Assembly: GCA_020024555.1 (NCBI GenBank)
Contig: JAHHTQ010000003.1
Span: 1 to 64,000 of the forward strand
DNA length: 64,000 nt
Source of the DNA: Angelakisella sp.
Lineage (GTDB): Bacteria; Bacillota; Clostridia; Oscillospirales; Ruminococcaceae
Reading direction: 5' to 3'
The notes under the pieces are model-generated. The model saw only the letters and a list, made by a program, of their open reading frames with translations, was not told the origin of the DNA and ran no database searches. This document shows, one piece after another, positions 26,351 through 34,362 of this stretch (positions are counted from its first letter, which is position 1; each line of letters begins with the position of its first letter). The position numbers and the translations under genes are program-made.

Positions 26351-26563
26351 TCAATGTTTATTTTTTCTCTTATTTAAATATACAATACCAAATAAACCAA
26401 TTGTACCAAATAATAAAAGTATTTTAAGCAAAAATAAAGACAAATTGTCATCATTTGCTATACAGACAGCCGTTGGTCCGTCAGCTTCATTGACTATTTT
26501 TATACTATTACGCCTATTTTTGCGCACTATCCCATTAAAAATACCCGATAAATAGTTTTTCAT
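26351..26563 (-). CDS. Small membrane protein with ADGPT motif
   Basis: This 70-residue protein starts at ATG 26563, 9 bases after AAAGGTG. The N-terminal half is basic (VRKNRRNSIKIV) and leads to NEADGPTAV (~25-33 of the mature frame). A single membrane helix (LSLFLLKILLLFGTIGLFGIVYL) and a basic end RKNKH follow. The ADGPT stretch resembles the GGADGPT segment found near the N-terminus of Na+-translocating decarboxylase beta subunits and in small clostridial proteins often named after them. It is too short to be such a pump. Function unknown. It lies between smc and ftsY, 20 bases from each. Confidence 0.65.
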   Translation of the reverse strand: MKNYLSGIFNGIVRKNRRNSIKIVNEADGPTAVCIANDDNLSLFLLKILLLFGTIGLFGIVYLNKRKNKH

Positions 26564-26584
26564 ATTTAAAACACCTTTCAAACG

Positions 26585-29500
26585 CTAATTAATCTGCATT
26601 TTGAGCTTTTCTTCCATCTCTCCGATATTTAACCTTAGTAATTTTGATACGCCTTTTTCTTCCATTGTTACGCCGTATAACACATCTGCCTGTTCCATTG
26701 TACCACGTCTGTGTGTAATGGAAATAAACTGCGTGTTGTCTGTAAGTTTATTAAGGTATGTGGCAAATCTGACAACATTGACATCGTCAAGAGCCGCTTC
26801 TATCTCATCAATCAAAACAAACGGCGCAGGGCTTACTTTAAGTATAGCAAAATATATGCAAATAGCAACCATTGCTTGCTCACCACCCGATAATGATGCC
26901 AAATTTTTGATAATCTTTCCGGGTGGCTGCACAAATATTTCAATATTTGATTCCAATGGGTTTTGTGGGTCATCGAGCAAAAGTTCTCCCGTTCCCCCAC
27001 CAAAAAGCTCTTTGAATATTTCTTTAAAGTTATTGTTTATCGCATTAAACTTTTCGGTAAACATATTACACATATCGGTCGATAGCTGGGATATAAGTTC
27101 CAAAAGTTTGGCTTTTGCATTTTCTACATCTGCTATTTGTTCACTCATAAAAGTATATCTTTCGTAAACCTCAGCATACTCATCAATAGCGCTTACATTT
27201 ACGCTGCCCATTGATTTGATATGATTTTTAAGCTCGGAAAGTCTCTTATTCGCCTTTTGGACATCTTCTATTTCTATCGCAATTTCCAAAGCCTCGCTTT
27301 TAAGCACTTCGTAGTCGTCCCACATCTTACCTACTATATCATCGTTTTCACTCTGCAAAGACAATCTTTTTTCTTCGTTTCTACCGAAATCCATAGCTAT
27401 TTCTTCACGTTTCGCCGCAACTATCTTTTCTGTTTTACGAAGTTCCGATATTTTTTGCTCTGTTGACTCCTGTTCAGTACGTTTATTGTCTATCTCTGCC
27501 TGTGTCTCTGTAATTTGCACTTTACCGTCAGCAATATTTTTTATGTTTTCTTCTATTTGTTTTTCAAGGTCTTCAATGGCAATATTCAGTCTCTTTACAC
27601 TCTGCTCTGTTTCTTCTTTTTTGTAAATATCCATTTTAAGTCTTTGTGTAAATATATCAATAGCCGATTGCGATGACTCAATATCTTTTTCAAGTCTTAC
27701 ACATTCAAGTTGCAAATTGGACTCTTTTTCGTTAAAATCTTCAATTTGTTCTGTCATCAACTGTAAGTTATTTTGTTTTAAAGAATATTTTTCATTAAGA
27801 TTTTGAAGTTCATCATTCAATTTATCAATCATTTCGATTGAATTTAAGCCTTGATTTTCAAGCTCTTTTATTCTGTTTGCAAGCTTTTCTGTCTCTTTAT
27901 ACGCCTTTTCGTCTCGCTCCCTTGCTTCATCAAGCGACATCTTAATTCTCTTGCACTCGGCGTTGGCGGAAATCAAATCTTCTTCTGCTGTTCGCTTCTC
28001 GCTGTTTATACCAAGAACAACGGCATCTATTTCCGCTATCTCACGCAAAAGCACATTCTCTTTTTCTTCCAAAGCGCACATTTCTTCGGCAATTTCCTTT
28101 GCCTCTGCCCGAAGTAGCTCTATCTCGCTCTTTCGGCTTAGTATATTACCGCTTTTTCCCGTTGAACCGCCTGTAAGTGAACCACCGGCATTTACAACCT
28201 GTCCGTCAAGCGACACTACCTTATATTTATGCGAAACAGCTTTACCTATAATAATTGCGCTGTCTATGTCTTCTGCAATAATTATTCTGCCCAGTAACCA
28301 GTCAATTACACCACGATATTTCTCATCTGTTTTAACAAGCTTACAAGCCACATTGACAAAGCCGTCTGTTTTAAACAAATTTTCGTCATCAATAGGAGAA
28401 CCGACAAGCGTACTTATCGGCAAAAATGTTGCGCGTCCGTTATTTGAGCTTTTTAGAATTGATATACATTTCTTTGCTGTATTCTCATTATCAACAACAA
28501 TATTTTGCATAGCCTGTCCCATAGCTATCTCTATTGCAAGAGCGTATTTTTTATCAACATCAATAAGCGATGATGCCGTACCATACACACCCCTAAGCGC
28601 CGAACCCTGACTGCTGATAGCAATAATATGTTTTACACTGCCCGAGTATCCGTCCATATTCTTTTCCATATCGGAAAGGAGTTGCGCGTGTTGCAATTTT
28701 TCACTTGCCTTTTTCTCGTATGCGCGTAGGTTCGTCTGTATTTCTTCCAGCGCCTCTCTTTTTGACGAAACCTTATACTCATAGCCCTTTGTACTGTTTG
28801 CAAAAGTCTGTATATTTTCTTCAAGGTCTTCTGCAAAAAACTTTGCGTCTTTGAGTTCCTGTTCAAGTTTTGCAATTAGTTCTGCGCTTTCGGAAGATTT
28901 TTTTAAGGTTTCCAACCTCTCTTTTGTTTCTTCAATAAGCGTTCCCGACGTTTCCTTTTCTATCTGAGCCTTTGCTATACTCTGTTTAAGCTCCTCGATA
29001 TTTGCATTTATTACGTTAAGCTTTGCTTTTTCATCAAGTTTTTGGCTTTTCAATCTGTCTTCATCAGCACTTATTCTGTTATATTCAGCTTCTTTATGGC
29101 TAAGTTCTTCTTTTTGTTTTGCTATTACAATCTTTTTGTTTTCAAGCTCTTTTTGTGTTTCTTCACTTGATTGTCCAAACTTTTCAAGTTCTTTTAATTG
29201 CATTTCAGCCATCTGCTTATTATGCGCAATATCGTTTTGCATAACTGCCGTTTTGGTCTGCATATCAAAAATACTTTCCTGCATATTTTTGATAAAATTT
29301 CGCTTTGTATCAAAATATACCAAGTATTCCTGTTGTAATTTTTCGCAATTTTCAATATCTTCTTCTATTTTTCCCAGCTGATTTTCAATGCTTTCTTTTT
29401 CGGTTTTGTTCACCAAAATTCTGTCATCAAGCTCTTTTATCTGCTCCGATAAATTTTCTAGTTTTTTTACCCATAATGATATTTCAAGACTTTTTCTTTC

Positions 29501-30160
29501 GTCCATAAGCGTCAAGAATTCTTTTGCCTTTTCCGCTTGAATTCTAAGTGGCTCTACCCGACTTTCAAGTTCTGTCATTATATCTTTTAATCTAAGTAAG
29601 TTCTCCTCTGCGCCGTCAAGTTTATGTTCTGCTTCGGCTTTTCTGTATCTGAAACGGGAAATGCCCGCCGCTTCTTCAAAAATATCACGTCTTTCAGTTC
29701 CTTTTTGACTTACAATATCGGCAATTTTTCCCTGCTCTATAACAGAATAACCGTCTCGTCCAAGACCTGTATCCATAAATAATTCGTGAACATCTTTGAG
29801 TCTTACCGAATTACCGTTTATTTTATACTCACTGTCACCACTGCGATATAGCTTTCGTGTAACTGTAACTTCGTCACTGTCCATATCTATGCTGTGACTT
29901 GTATTATCAATAGTTACGGATACTTTTGTAAAGCCCTGTGGTTTTCGGTTGAGTGTTCCGCCAAATATAACATCTTCCATTTTGCTTCCGCGCAAGCTTT
30001 TAACCGACTGTTCGCCGAACACCCATTTAATCGCGTCACTTACATTACTTTTACCGCTTCCGTTTGGTCCGACTATTGCGGTAACACCGTCCTCAAAAGT
30101 CAATTTTGTGCGATCAGCAAAGGATTTAAAACCTTGCATCTCTATTCCTTTTAGTTTCAA
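26585..30160 (-). CDS. smc: Chromosome segregation ATPase SMC
   Basis: The full 1191-residue condensin subunit. Walker A is GPNGSGKSNVSDAI (~32-45) in the N-terminal head. Long coiled coils (~165-500 and ~670-1010) flank the hinge (~510-660, with GVYGTASSLIDV and GGSLTGGSTGKSG). The C-terminal head has signature LSGGEQAMVAI and Walker B PAPFVLIDEIEAALDD. It loads at parS and organises the origin region with ScpA/ScpB, which are elsewhere. The gene follows the radical SAM gene and precedes ftsY, the usual Firmicute order. Confidence 0.97.
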   Translation of the reverse strand: MKLKGIEMQGFKSFADRTKLTFEDGVTAIVGPNGSGKSNVSDAIKWVFGEQSVKSLRGSKMEDVIFGGTLNRKPQGFTKVSVTIDNTSHSIDMDSDEVTVTRKLYRSGDSEYKINGNSVRLKDVHELFMDTGLGRDGYSVIEQGKIADIVSQKGTERRDIFEEAAGISRFRYRKAEAEHKLDGAEENLLRLKDIMTELESRVEPLRIQAEKAKEFLTLMDERKSLEISLWVKKLENLSEQIKELDDRILVNKTEKESIENQLGKIEEDIENCEKLQQEYLVYFDTKRNFIKNMQESIFDMQTKTAVMQNDIAHNKQMAEMQLKELEKFGQSSEETQKELENKKIVIAKQKEELSHKEAEYNRISADEDRLKSQKLDEKAKLNVINANIEELKQSIAKAQIEKETSGTLIEETKERLETLKKSSESAELIAKLEQELKDAKFFAEDLEENIQTFANSTKGYEYKVSSKREALEEIQTNLRAYEKKASEKLQHAQLLSDMEKNMDGYSGSVKHIIAISSQGSALRGVYGTASSLIDVDKKYALAIEIAMGQAMQNIVVDNENTAKKCISILKSSNNGRATFLPISTLVGSPIDDENLFKTDGFVNVACKLVKTDEKYRGVIDWLLGRIIIAEDIDSAIIIGKAVSHKYKVVSLDGQVVNAGGSLTGGSTGKSGNILSRKSEIELLRAEAKEIAEEMCALEEKENVLLREIAEIDAVVLGINSEKRTAEEDLISANAECKRIKMSLDEARERDEKAYKETEKLANRIKELENQGLNSIEMIDKLNDELQNLNEKYSLKQNNLQLMTEQIEDFNEKESNLQLECVRLEKDIESSQSAIDIFTQRLKMDIYKKEETEQSVKRLNIAIEDLEKQIEENIKNIADGKVQITETQAEIDNKRTEQESTEQKISELRKTEKIVAAKREEIAMDFGRNEEKRLSLQSENDDIVGKMWDDYEVLKSEALEIAIEIEDVQKANKRLSELKNHIKSMGSVNVSAIDEYAEVYERYTFMSEQIADVENAKAKLLELISQLSTDMCNMFTEKFNAINNNFKEIFKELFGGGTGELLLDDPQNPLESNIEIFVQPPGKIIKNLASLSGGEQAMVAICIYFAILKVSPAPFVLIDEIEAALDDVNVVRFATYLNKLTDNTQFISITHRRGTMEQADVLYGVTMEEKGVSKLLRLNIGEMEEKLKMQIN

Positions 30161-30221
30161 AAAAATCTCTCCCTTACTTTTCGCATATCAATAAACATTA
30201 AAGTCATTATAAGTCATATAT

Positions 30222-31220
30222 TTAACTTAATATAAACATTTCTTTCATATCATTTTCACCCTGTATAACAGTCACTTTGTAGCCCTTATCCATAAGTCTT
30301 TCGATGTTTCTTTTCTTTTGTCCGACTACTTTTGAATAGCTTTTTGGGTTTACGGTTATTGTTATTTCCTTATTGTCGGTTTTTGAAAGTTGAGACAGTA
30401 TATCTTCATAAACTTCCTCATTGACGCACAGCTCTCCCAACGCCTGATGATAGCAACCACCTACAATATCACTCTCCATTGTTTCGGAAGCGTGTAATCC
30501 CATACGTATGATTTTTATGTTCTTATCTTCAAAAATCCTACGTATTTTCACAAGTCTGGGTAAAGTTTCATCTACATTGGGCGGACTATATAAGCCACGT
30601 TTCATAAAATCGCACAAGTCCGTATGTTTCAGTACAACTGTCGGATATATACGCACCGTATCGGGATTTAGCATAGCTATTTTTTGCGCTGTCTGTATAT
30701 CTGTTTCTTCTGTCGCTCCATACAGTCCTGTCATCATCTGCAAACCCAATGAAAATCCATAACTTTTGATTAAATTTGATGCGTTCACAACATCTTGTTC
30801 GGTATGTCCTCTTTTATTTATCCTAAGAACTTCGTTATCCATACTCTGCGCTCCAAGTTCTATCGCGGTTACACCATACTGCTTTAATATCTGCAAACGT
30901 TCATTATCAATAGCATCGGGACGTGTCGAAATTCTGATACCCTTTACTCTTTCATCATTTAAAAAAGAGTTTACGGCTTGCAAAAGTTCAAGCATATACT
31001 CTCTTTTAATTGCTGTAAAGCTGCCTCCAAAAAAAGCTATCTCCACTTCGCCAACTTTCTCCGACAAATTTTCAAGAGCTTCTTTGCATATTGCATAGGC
31101 TGTTATGCCTGTTGGTATATTTACAGTGCCTGATATTGTTTTTTGGTTACAAAAGCTACATTGTTGCGGGCAACCGCTATGTGGAACAAATATTGCTATA
31201 TTACCTGCCAACGTTTTCAC
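30222..31220 (-). CDS. Radical SAM protein (Elp3-like fold)
   Basis: A 332-residue radical SAM enzyme with the cluster motif CPQQCSFCNQ (CxxxCxxC, residues ~17-26). FFGGSFTAI (~63-71), ISTRPDAID (~97-105) and LGAQSMDNEVL (~121-131) are the SAM and barrel motifs shared with the Elp3/coproporphyrinogen-oxidase-like group. In many Clostridia this gene lies between rnc and smc, as here; the substrate is not known. The start is GTG 31220, inside the end of rnc (20-base overlap). Confidence 0.85.
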   Translation of the reverse strand: MKTLAGNIAIFVPHSGCPQQCSFCNQKTISGTVNIPTGITAYAICKEALENLSEKVGEVEIAFFGGSFTAIKREYMLELLQAVNSFLNDERVKGIRISTRPDAIDNERLQILKQYGVTAIELGAQSMDNEVLRINKRGHTEQDVVNASNLIKSYGFSLGLQMMTGLYGATEETDIQTAQKIAMLNPDTVRIYPTVVLKHTDLCDFMKRGLYSPPNVDETLPRLVKIRRIFEDKNIKIIRMGLHASETMESDIVGGCYHQALGELCVNEEVYEDILSQLSKTDNKEITITVNPKSYSKVVGQKKRNIERLMDKGYKVTVIQGENDMKEMFILS

Positions 31221-31902
31221 CCATAAGCTGTAAAGCTTCCCTTGCCGCTAATTGCTCCGCGCTCTTTTTACTGCTCGATTTTCCCCTCCCTATAACATTA
31301 CTGTTTAGGTGTACTTCCACTTCAAACACTTTGTCGTGGTCGGGGCCTGTTTCGGAAACCAATACATAAGATACCTTTTCCTCAGGATTTTTCTGTATTA
31401 TTTCCTGCAACATTGTTTTATAGTCCAAGAATGAATGTTGGGTATTGTGTTCAAGTTCGTCTTTTACAAAAGAAAGCACAAATTTTGAGGCTGGTTCCAG
31501 TCCTCCGTCAAGATATATGCTTGCTATTACTGCCTCAAAAGCATCTGAAACAACAGACGGTCTTGTGCGTCCACCCATTAGTTCTTCGCCTTTGCCAAGT
31601 AACAAATAGCTACCGAGTTGTATTTTTTCTGCAAATTCAAACAATGATTTTTCACATACAAGCGATGCCCTTATTTTTGTTAAATCACCCTCATCAAGAT
31701 GAAATTTATGGAATATATGATTTGATACTACTATTGAAAGCACAGCATCACCCAAAAATTCCATTCTTTCATTGCTCTCGGGTTTTTGTTTTGATTCATT
31801 TGAGAAAGAGGAATGTGTTAATGCACGCTCCAAATAACCTATATTTTTATACTTATAACCTATTTTTTCTTGAAGTTCAAACAATCTGTCTTTATTACTC
31901 AT
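31201..31902 (-). CDS. rnc: Ribonuclease III
   Basis: This double-stranded-RNA endonuclease processes rRNA precursors. The signature ERMEFLGDAVLSIVVS (~44-59) holds catalytic Glu and Asp; VVSDAFEAVIASIYLDGG (~115-132) holds the second set. A dsRNA-binding domain (~160-228) ends in KKSAEQLAAREALQLM. I prefer the ATG at 31902, 8 bases after AAAGGA, over the ATG two codons upstream, which is too close to the site. Length is then 233 residues. Confidence 0.96.
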   Translation of the reverse strand: MSNKDRLFELQEKIGYKYKNIGYLERALTHSSFSNESKQKPESNERMEFLGDAVLSIVVSNHIFHKFHLDEGDLTKIRASLVCEKSLFEFAEKIQLGSYLLLGKGEELMGGRTRPSVVSDAFEAVIASIYLDGGLEPASKFVLSFVKDELEHNTQHSFLDYKTMLQEIIQKNPEEKVSYVLVSETGPDHDKVFEVEVHLNSNVIGRGKSSSKKSAEQLAAREALQLMGENVGR

Positions 31903-31931
31903 TGCCATCTTCCTTTATTTTTTTCTATTTC

Positions 31932-32936
31932 TTATTGTTCCAGTTCTCTCAGTGAATTTTCTATAACTTCTGTTATTTTTGAATCCACACACGCTATTGC
32001 CTGTTTTATTGCGCTTCTGAAAGCGCGCGCATCTGATGAGCCATGCGCTTTTATTACAGGCATTTTTACGCCCAACAACATCGCGCCGCCACATTCCTTA
32101 TAGTCAAATTTTACTTTAAACTCCTTCAACTGTTTACTTACGCACACTGCGCCTATCTTTGAAACAGTATTGCTCATAAACATAGATTTTAGGGAATTTT
32201 TCATCATTTTACCCATTCCTTCGGTAAGTTTCAGTACAATGTTCCCTGTAAATCCGTCACAAACAGCTACGTCACAGCCACCGAGAGGCAAATCTCTTGC
32301 CTCAATATTTCCTATGTAATTTATCTCCTTGCAAGATTTTAACAGTACATTTGTTTCTACTTGCAGTGGCGTTCCCTTTGAGTCCTCTGTACCGATATTT
32401 ACAAGTCCTACACGCGGGTTTGCTATTCCCAATACCTCTTTTGCATATATCGAACCCATAATGGCAAACTGTCTTAGCATTTCGGGACGACACTCGGAAT
32501 TTGCGCCTGAGTCCAAAAGTACATATCTACCTGTTTCACAAGGAATAACTGTTGTTATCGCCGGACGTTTTATTCCTTTTATACGTTTTGCAATAAATGT
32601 TGCGCCAACAGATACAGCGCCTGTGCTTCCGGCGCTGACAAAAGCATCGCCTTTGCCTTCTGCAAGAAGATTAAAGCCTACCGCCATAGATGAATTGCTG
32701 TATTGTGACTTTATCAGTTTTGTAGGGTCTTCGCAAACAGGCATAATGTCAGGCGCATCAACTATTTCTATTCTGTCCATGGAAATATTGTTTTCCTGCG
32801 CGAGCTTTGTTATTTTTTCTTTACTGCCTGTCAAAATTATGTCCACGCCAAACTCTTTAACAGCAAGCGACGCGCCTTTTATAACCTCCAAAGGTGCGTA
32901 ATCCCCACCAAAAGCATCTAAAATTATCTTTGCCAT
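31932..32936 (-). CDS. plsX: Phosphate acyltransferase PlsX
   Basis: PlsX (334 residues) converts acyl-ACP to acyl-phosphate for phospholipid synthesis. ILDAFGGDYAPLEVIKGA (~5-22) and the SAGSTGAVSVGATFIAKRIKG region (~101-121) are family motifs; CDVAVCDGFTGNIVLKLTEG (~223-242) follows. It is directly followed by rnc, without the fabD/fabG/acpP genes that often stand between. Confidence 0.96.
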   Translation of the reverse strand: MAKIILDAFGGDYAPLEVIKGASLAVKEFGVDIILTGSKEKITKLAQENNISMDRIEIVDAPDIMPVCEDPTKLIKSQYSNSSMAVGFNLLAEGKGDAFVSAGSTGAVSVGATFIAKRIKGIKRPAITTVIPCETGRYVLLDSGANSECRPEMLRQFAIMGSIYAKEVLGIANPRVGLVNIGTEDSKGTPLQVETNVLLKSCKEINYIGNIEARDLPLGGCDVAVCDGFTGNIVLKLTEGMGKMMKNSLKSMFMSNTVSKIGAVCVSKQLKEFKVKFDYKECGGAMLLGVKMPVIKAHGSSDARAFRSAIKQAIACVDSKITEVIENSLRELEQ

Positions 32937-33005
32937 AGTCTCTCAATCTCCTTTTTTATTTTCTATTATACAAACGCTGTATTAATTTAAGACAAGTTTT
33001 AAATT

Positions 33006-34322
33006 TTAACCGTTCATTCTTTGCAAATAGTCTTGCATAGCTGTTAAGCCTCTTTGCGCATACTCCGCATATTTTGCTTGTTTTTCACGGGTTGTGGTTT
33101 CAAGCTTTGGCAAAATGCCCATATTACTGCCCAATGGCTGAAAATCTATTACTTCGGGATTGCTTATATATCTGCACAACGAACCTATCATTGTTTCAAT
33201 CGGCGGTACGTCAAGTTTTTTACCCTGTAATCTTTTTAGCATTGCGTGTCCCGCAACAAGCCCCGATGCCGCTGACTCCGTATATCCTTCAACACCTGTC
33301 ATTTGTCCGGCAAAGAATATTCTGTTATCACTCTTTAAGTTAAACGTTCCGTCAAGAAGTCGTGGCGAATCAATAAAAGTATTTCTGTGCATAACGCCAT
33401 ATCTTACAAACTCTGCATTTTCAAGTCCCGGAATTAATGAAAATACTCTCTTTTGCTCACCGAAAAGCAAGTTTGTTTGAAATCCTACCATATTGTACAT
33501 ATCTCCGCTTTCCGTCTCCTTGCGAAGTTGCAAATTTGCCCATGGACGATGGTTGGTATATGGATTTACTATTCCCACCGGACGCATAGGGCCAAAACGC
33601 ATAGTATCGATACCACGTTTAGCCATAATTTCTATTGGCATACAGCCCTCATACACCTTAAAATATTCTCTTTCAAATTCGTGTAATTCCGCTGTCTTCG
33701 CATTAATAAGCTCATTATAGAATAATTCATATTCTTCTTTATTGAAAGGACAGTTTATATAATCCGCATCACCTCTGTCATATCTTGCCGCAAAGAAAGT
33801 TTTTTCTTTATCAATACTTTCCGCCAATATAATAGGCGCTGACGCATCATAAAAACTTAAATATTTGTTACCGCAAACGTTACCGATAGTATCTGTAAAA
33901 GCTTTTGAAGTAAGCGGGCCTGTTGCTATAATAACTTCACCGCTTGGTATTTCAGTCACTTCGCCATATTTAACAGTGATATTTGGGTGACTTTTAATTT
34001 CCTTTGTAATCTCATCTGAAAAAGCCTTTCTGTCGACAGCCAAAGCTCCTCCTGCCGATACGGCTGTTTTTTCTGCGCACTTTAATATCAGTGAGCCTAA
34101 CATTCTCATTTCTGTTTTTAACATTCCCGCAGCTGAATTTTCACGTGTAGCTTTTAAAGAATTTGAACAAACAAGCTCACCAAAACCGTCATATTTATGC
34201 GCCTCGCTGTATTTTGTCGGTTTCATCTCGCACAGCGTAACCCGTACACCGTTATTTGCAAGTATCCATGCCGCCTCGCACCCTGCGAGACCTGCACCGA
34301 TGACCGTCACTTTTTTATCCAT
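33006..34322 (-). CDS. trmFO: tRNA (m5U54) methyltransferase TrmFO
   Basis: This folate- and FAD-dependent enzyme makes ribothymidine at tRNA position 54. The N-terminal FAD loop is VIGAGLAGCEAAW (~6-18). CSNSLKATRENSAAGMLK (~52-69), with the conserved Cys, and GQMTGVEGYTESAASG (~340-355) are characteristic. Length (438) is standard. It lies 40 bases after topA, the common Firmicute order topA-trmFO. Confidence 0.96.
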   Translation of the reverse strand: MDKKVTVIGAGLAGCEAAWILANNGVRVTLCEMKPTKYSEAHKYDGFGELVCSNSLKATRENSAAGMLKTEMRMLGSLILKCAEKTAVSAGGALAVDRKAFSDEITKEIKSHPNITVKYGEVTEIPSGEVIIATGPLTSKAFTDTIGNVCGNKYLSFYDASAPIILAESIDKEKTFFAARYDRGDADYINCPFNKEEYELFYNELINAKTAELHEFEREYFKVYEGCMPIEIMAKRGIDTMRFGPMRPVGIVNPYTNHRPWANLQLRKETESGDMYNMVGFQTNLLFGEQKRVFSLIPGLENAEFVRYGVMHRNTFIDSPRLLDGTFNLKSDNRIFFAGQMTGVEGYTESAASGLVAGHAMLKRLQGKKLDVPPIETMIGSLCRYISNPEVIDFQPLGSNMGILPKLETTTREKQAKYAEYAQRGLTAMQDYLQRMNG

Positions 34323-34362
34323 TGATTGTTTCTCCTGTACTATTTCTGGTTAAATAATATAA

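Noticed and set aside
26601..28610. Long plus-strand open frames opposite smc (188 and 219 codons)
   Set aside because: They mirror the codon structure of a full-length smc gene, have no ribosome binding sites and give low-complexity Ser/Ile/Phe-rich proteins typical of antisense shadows.
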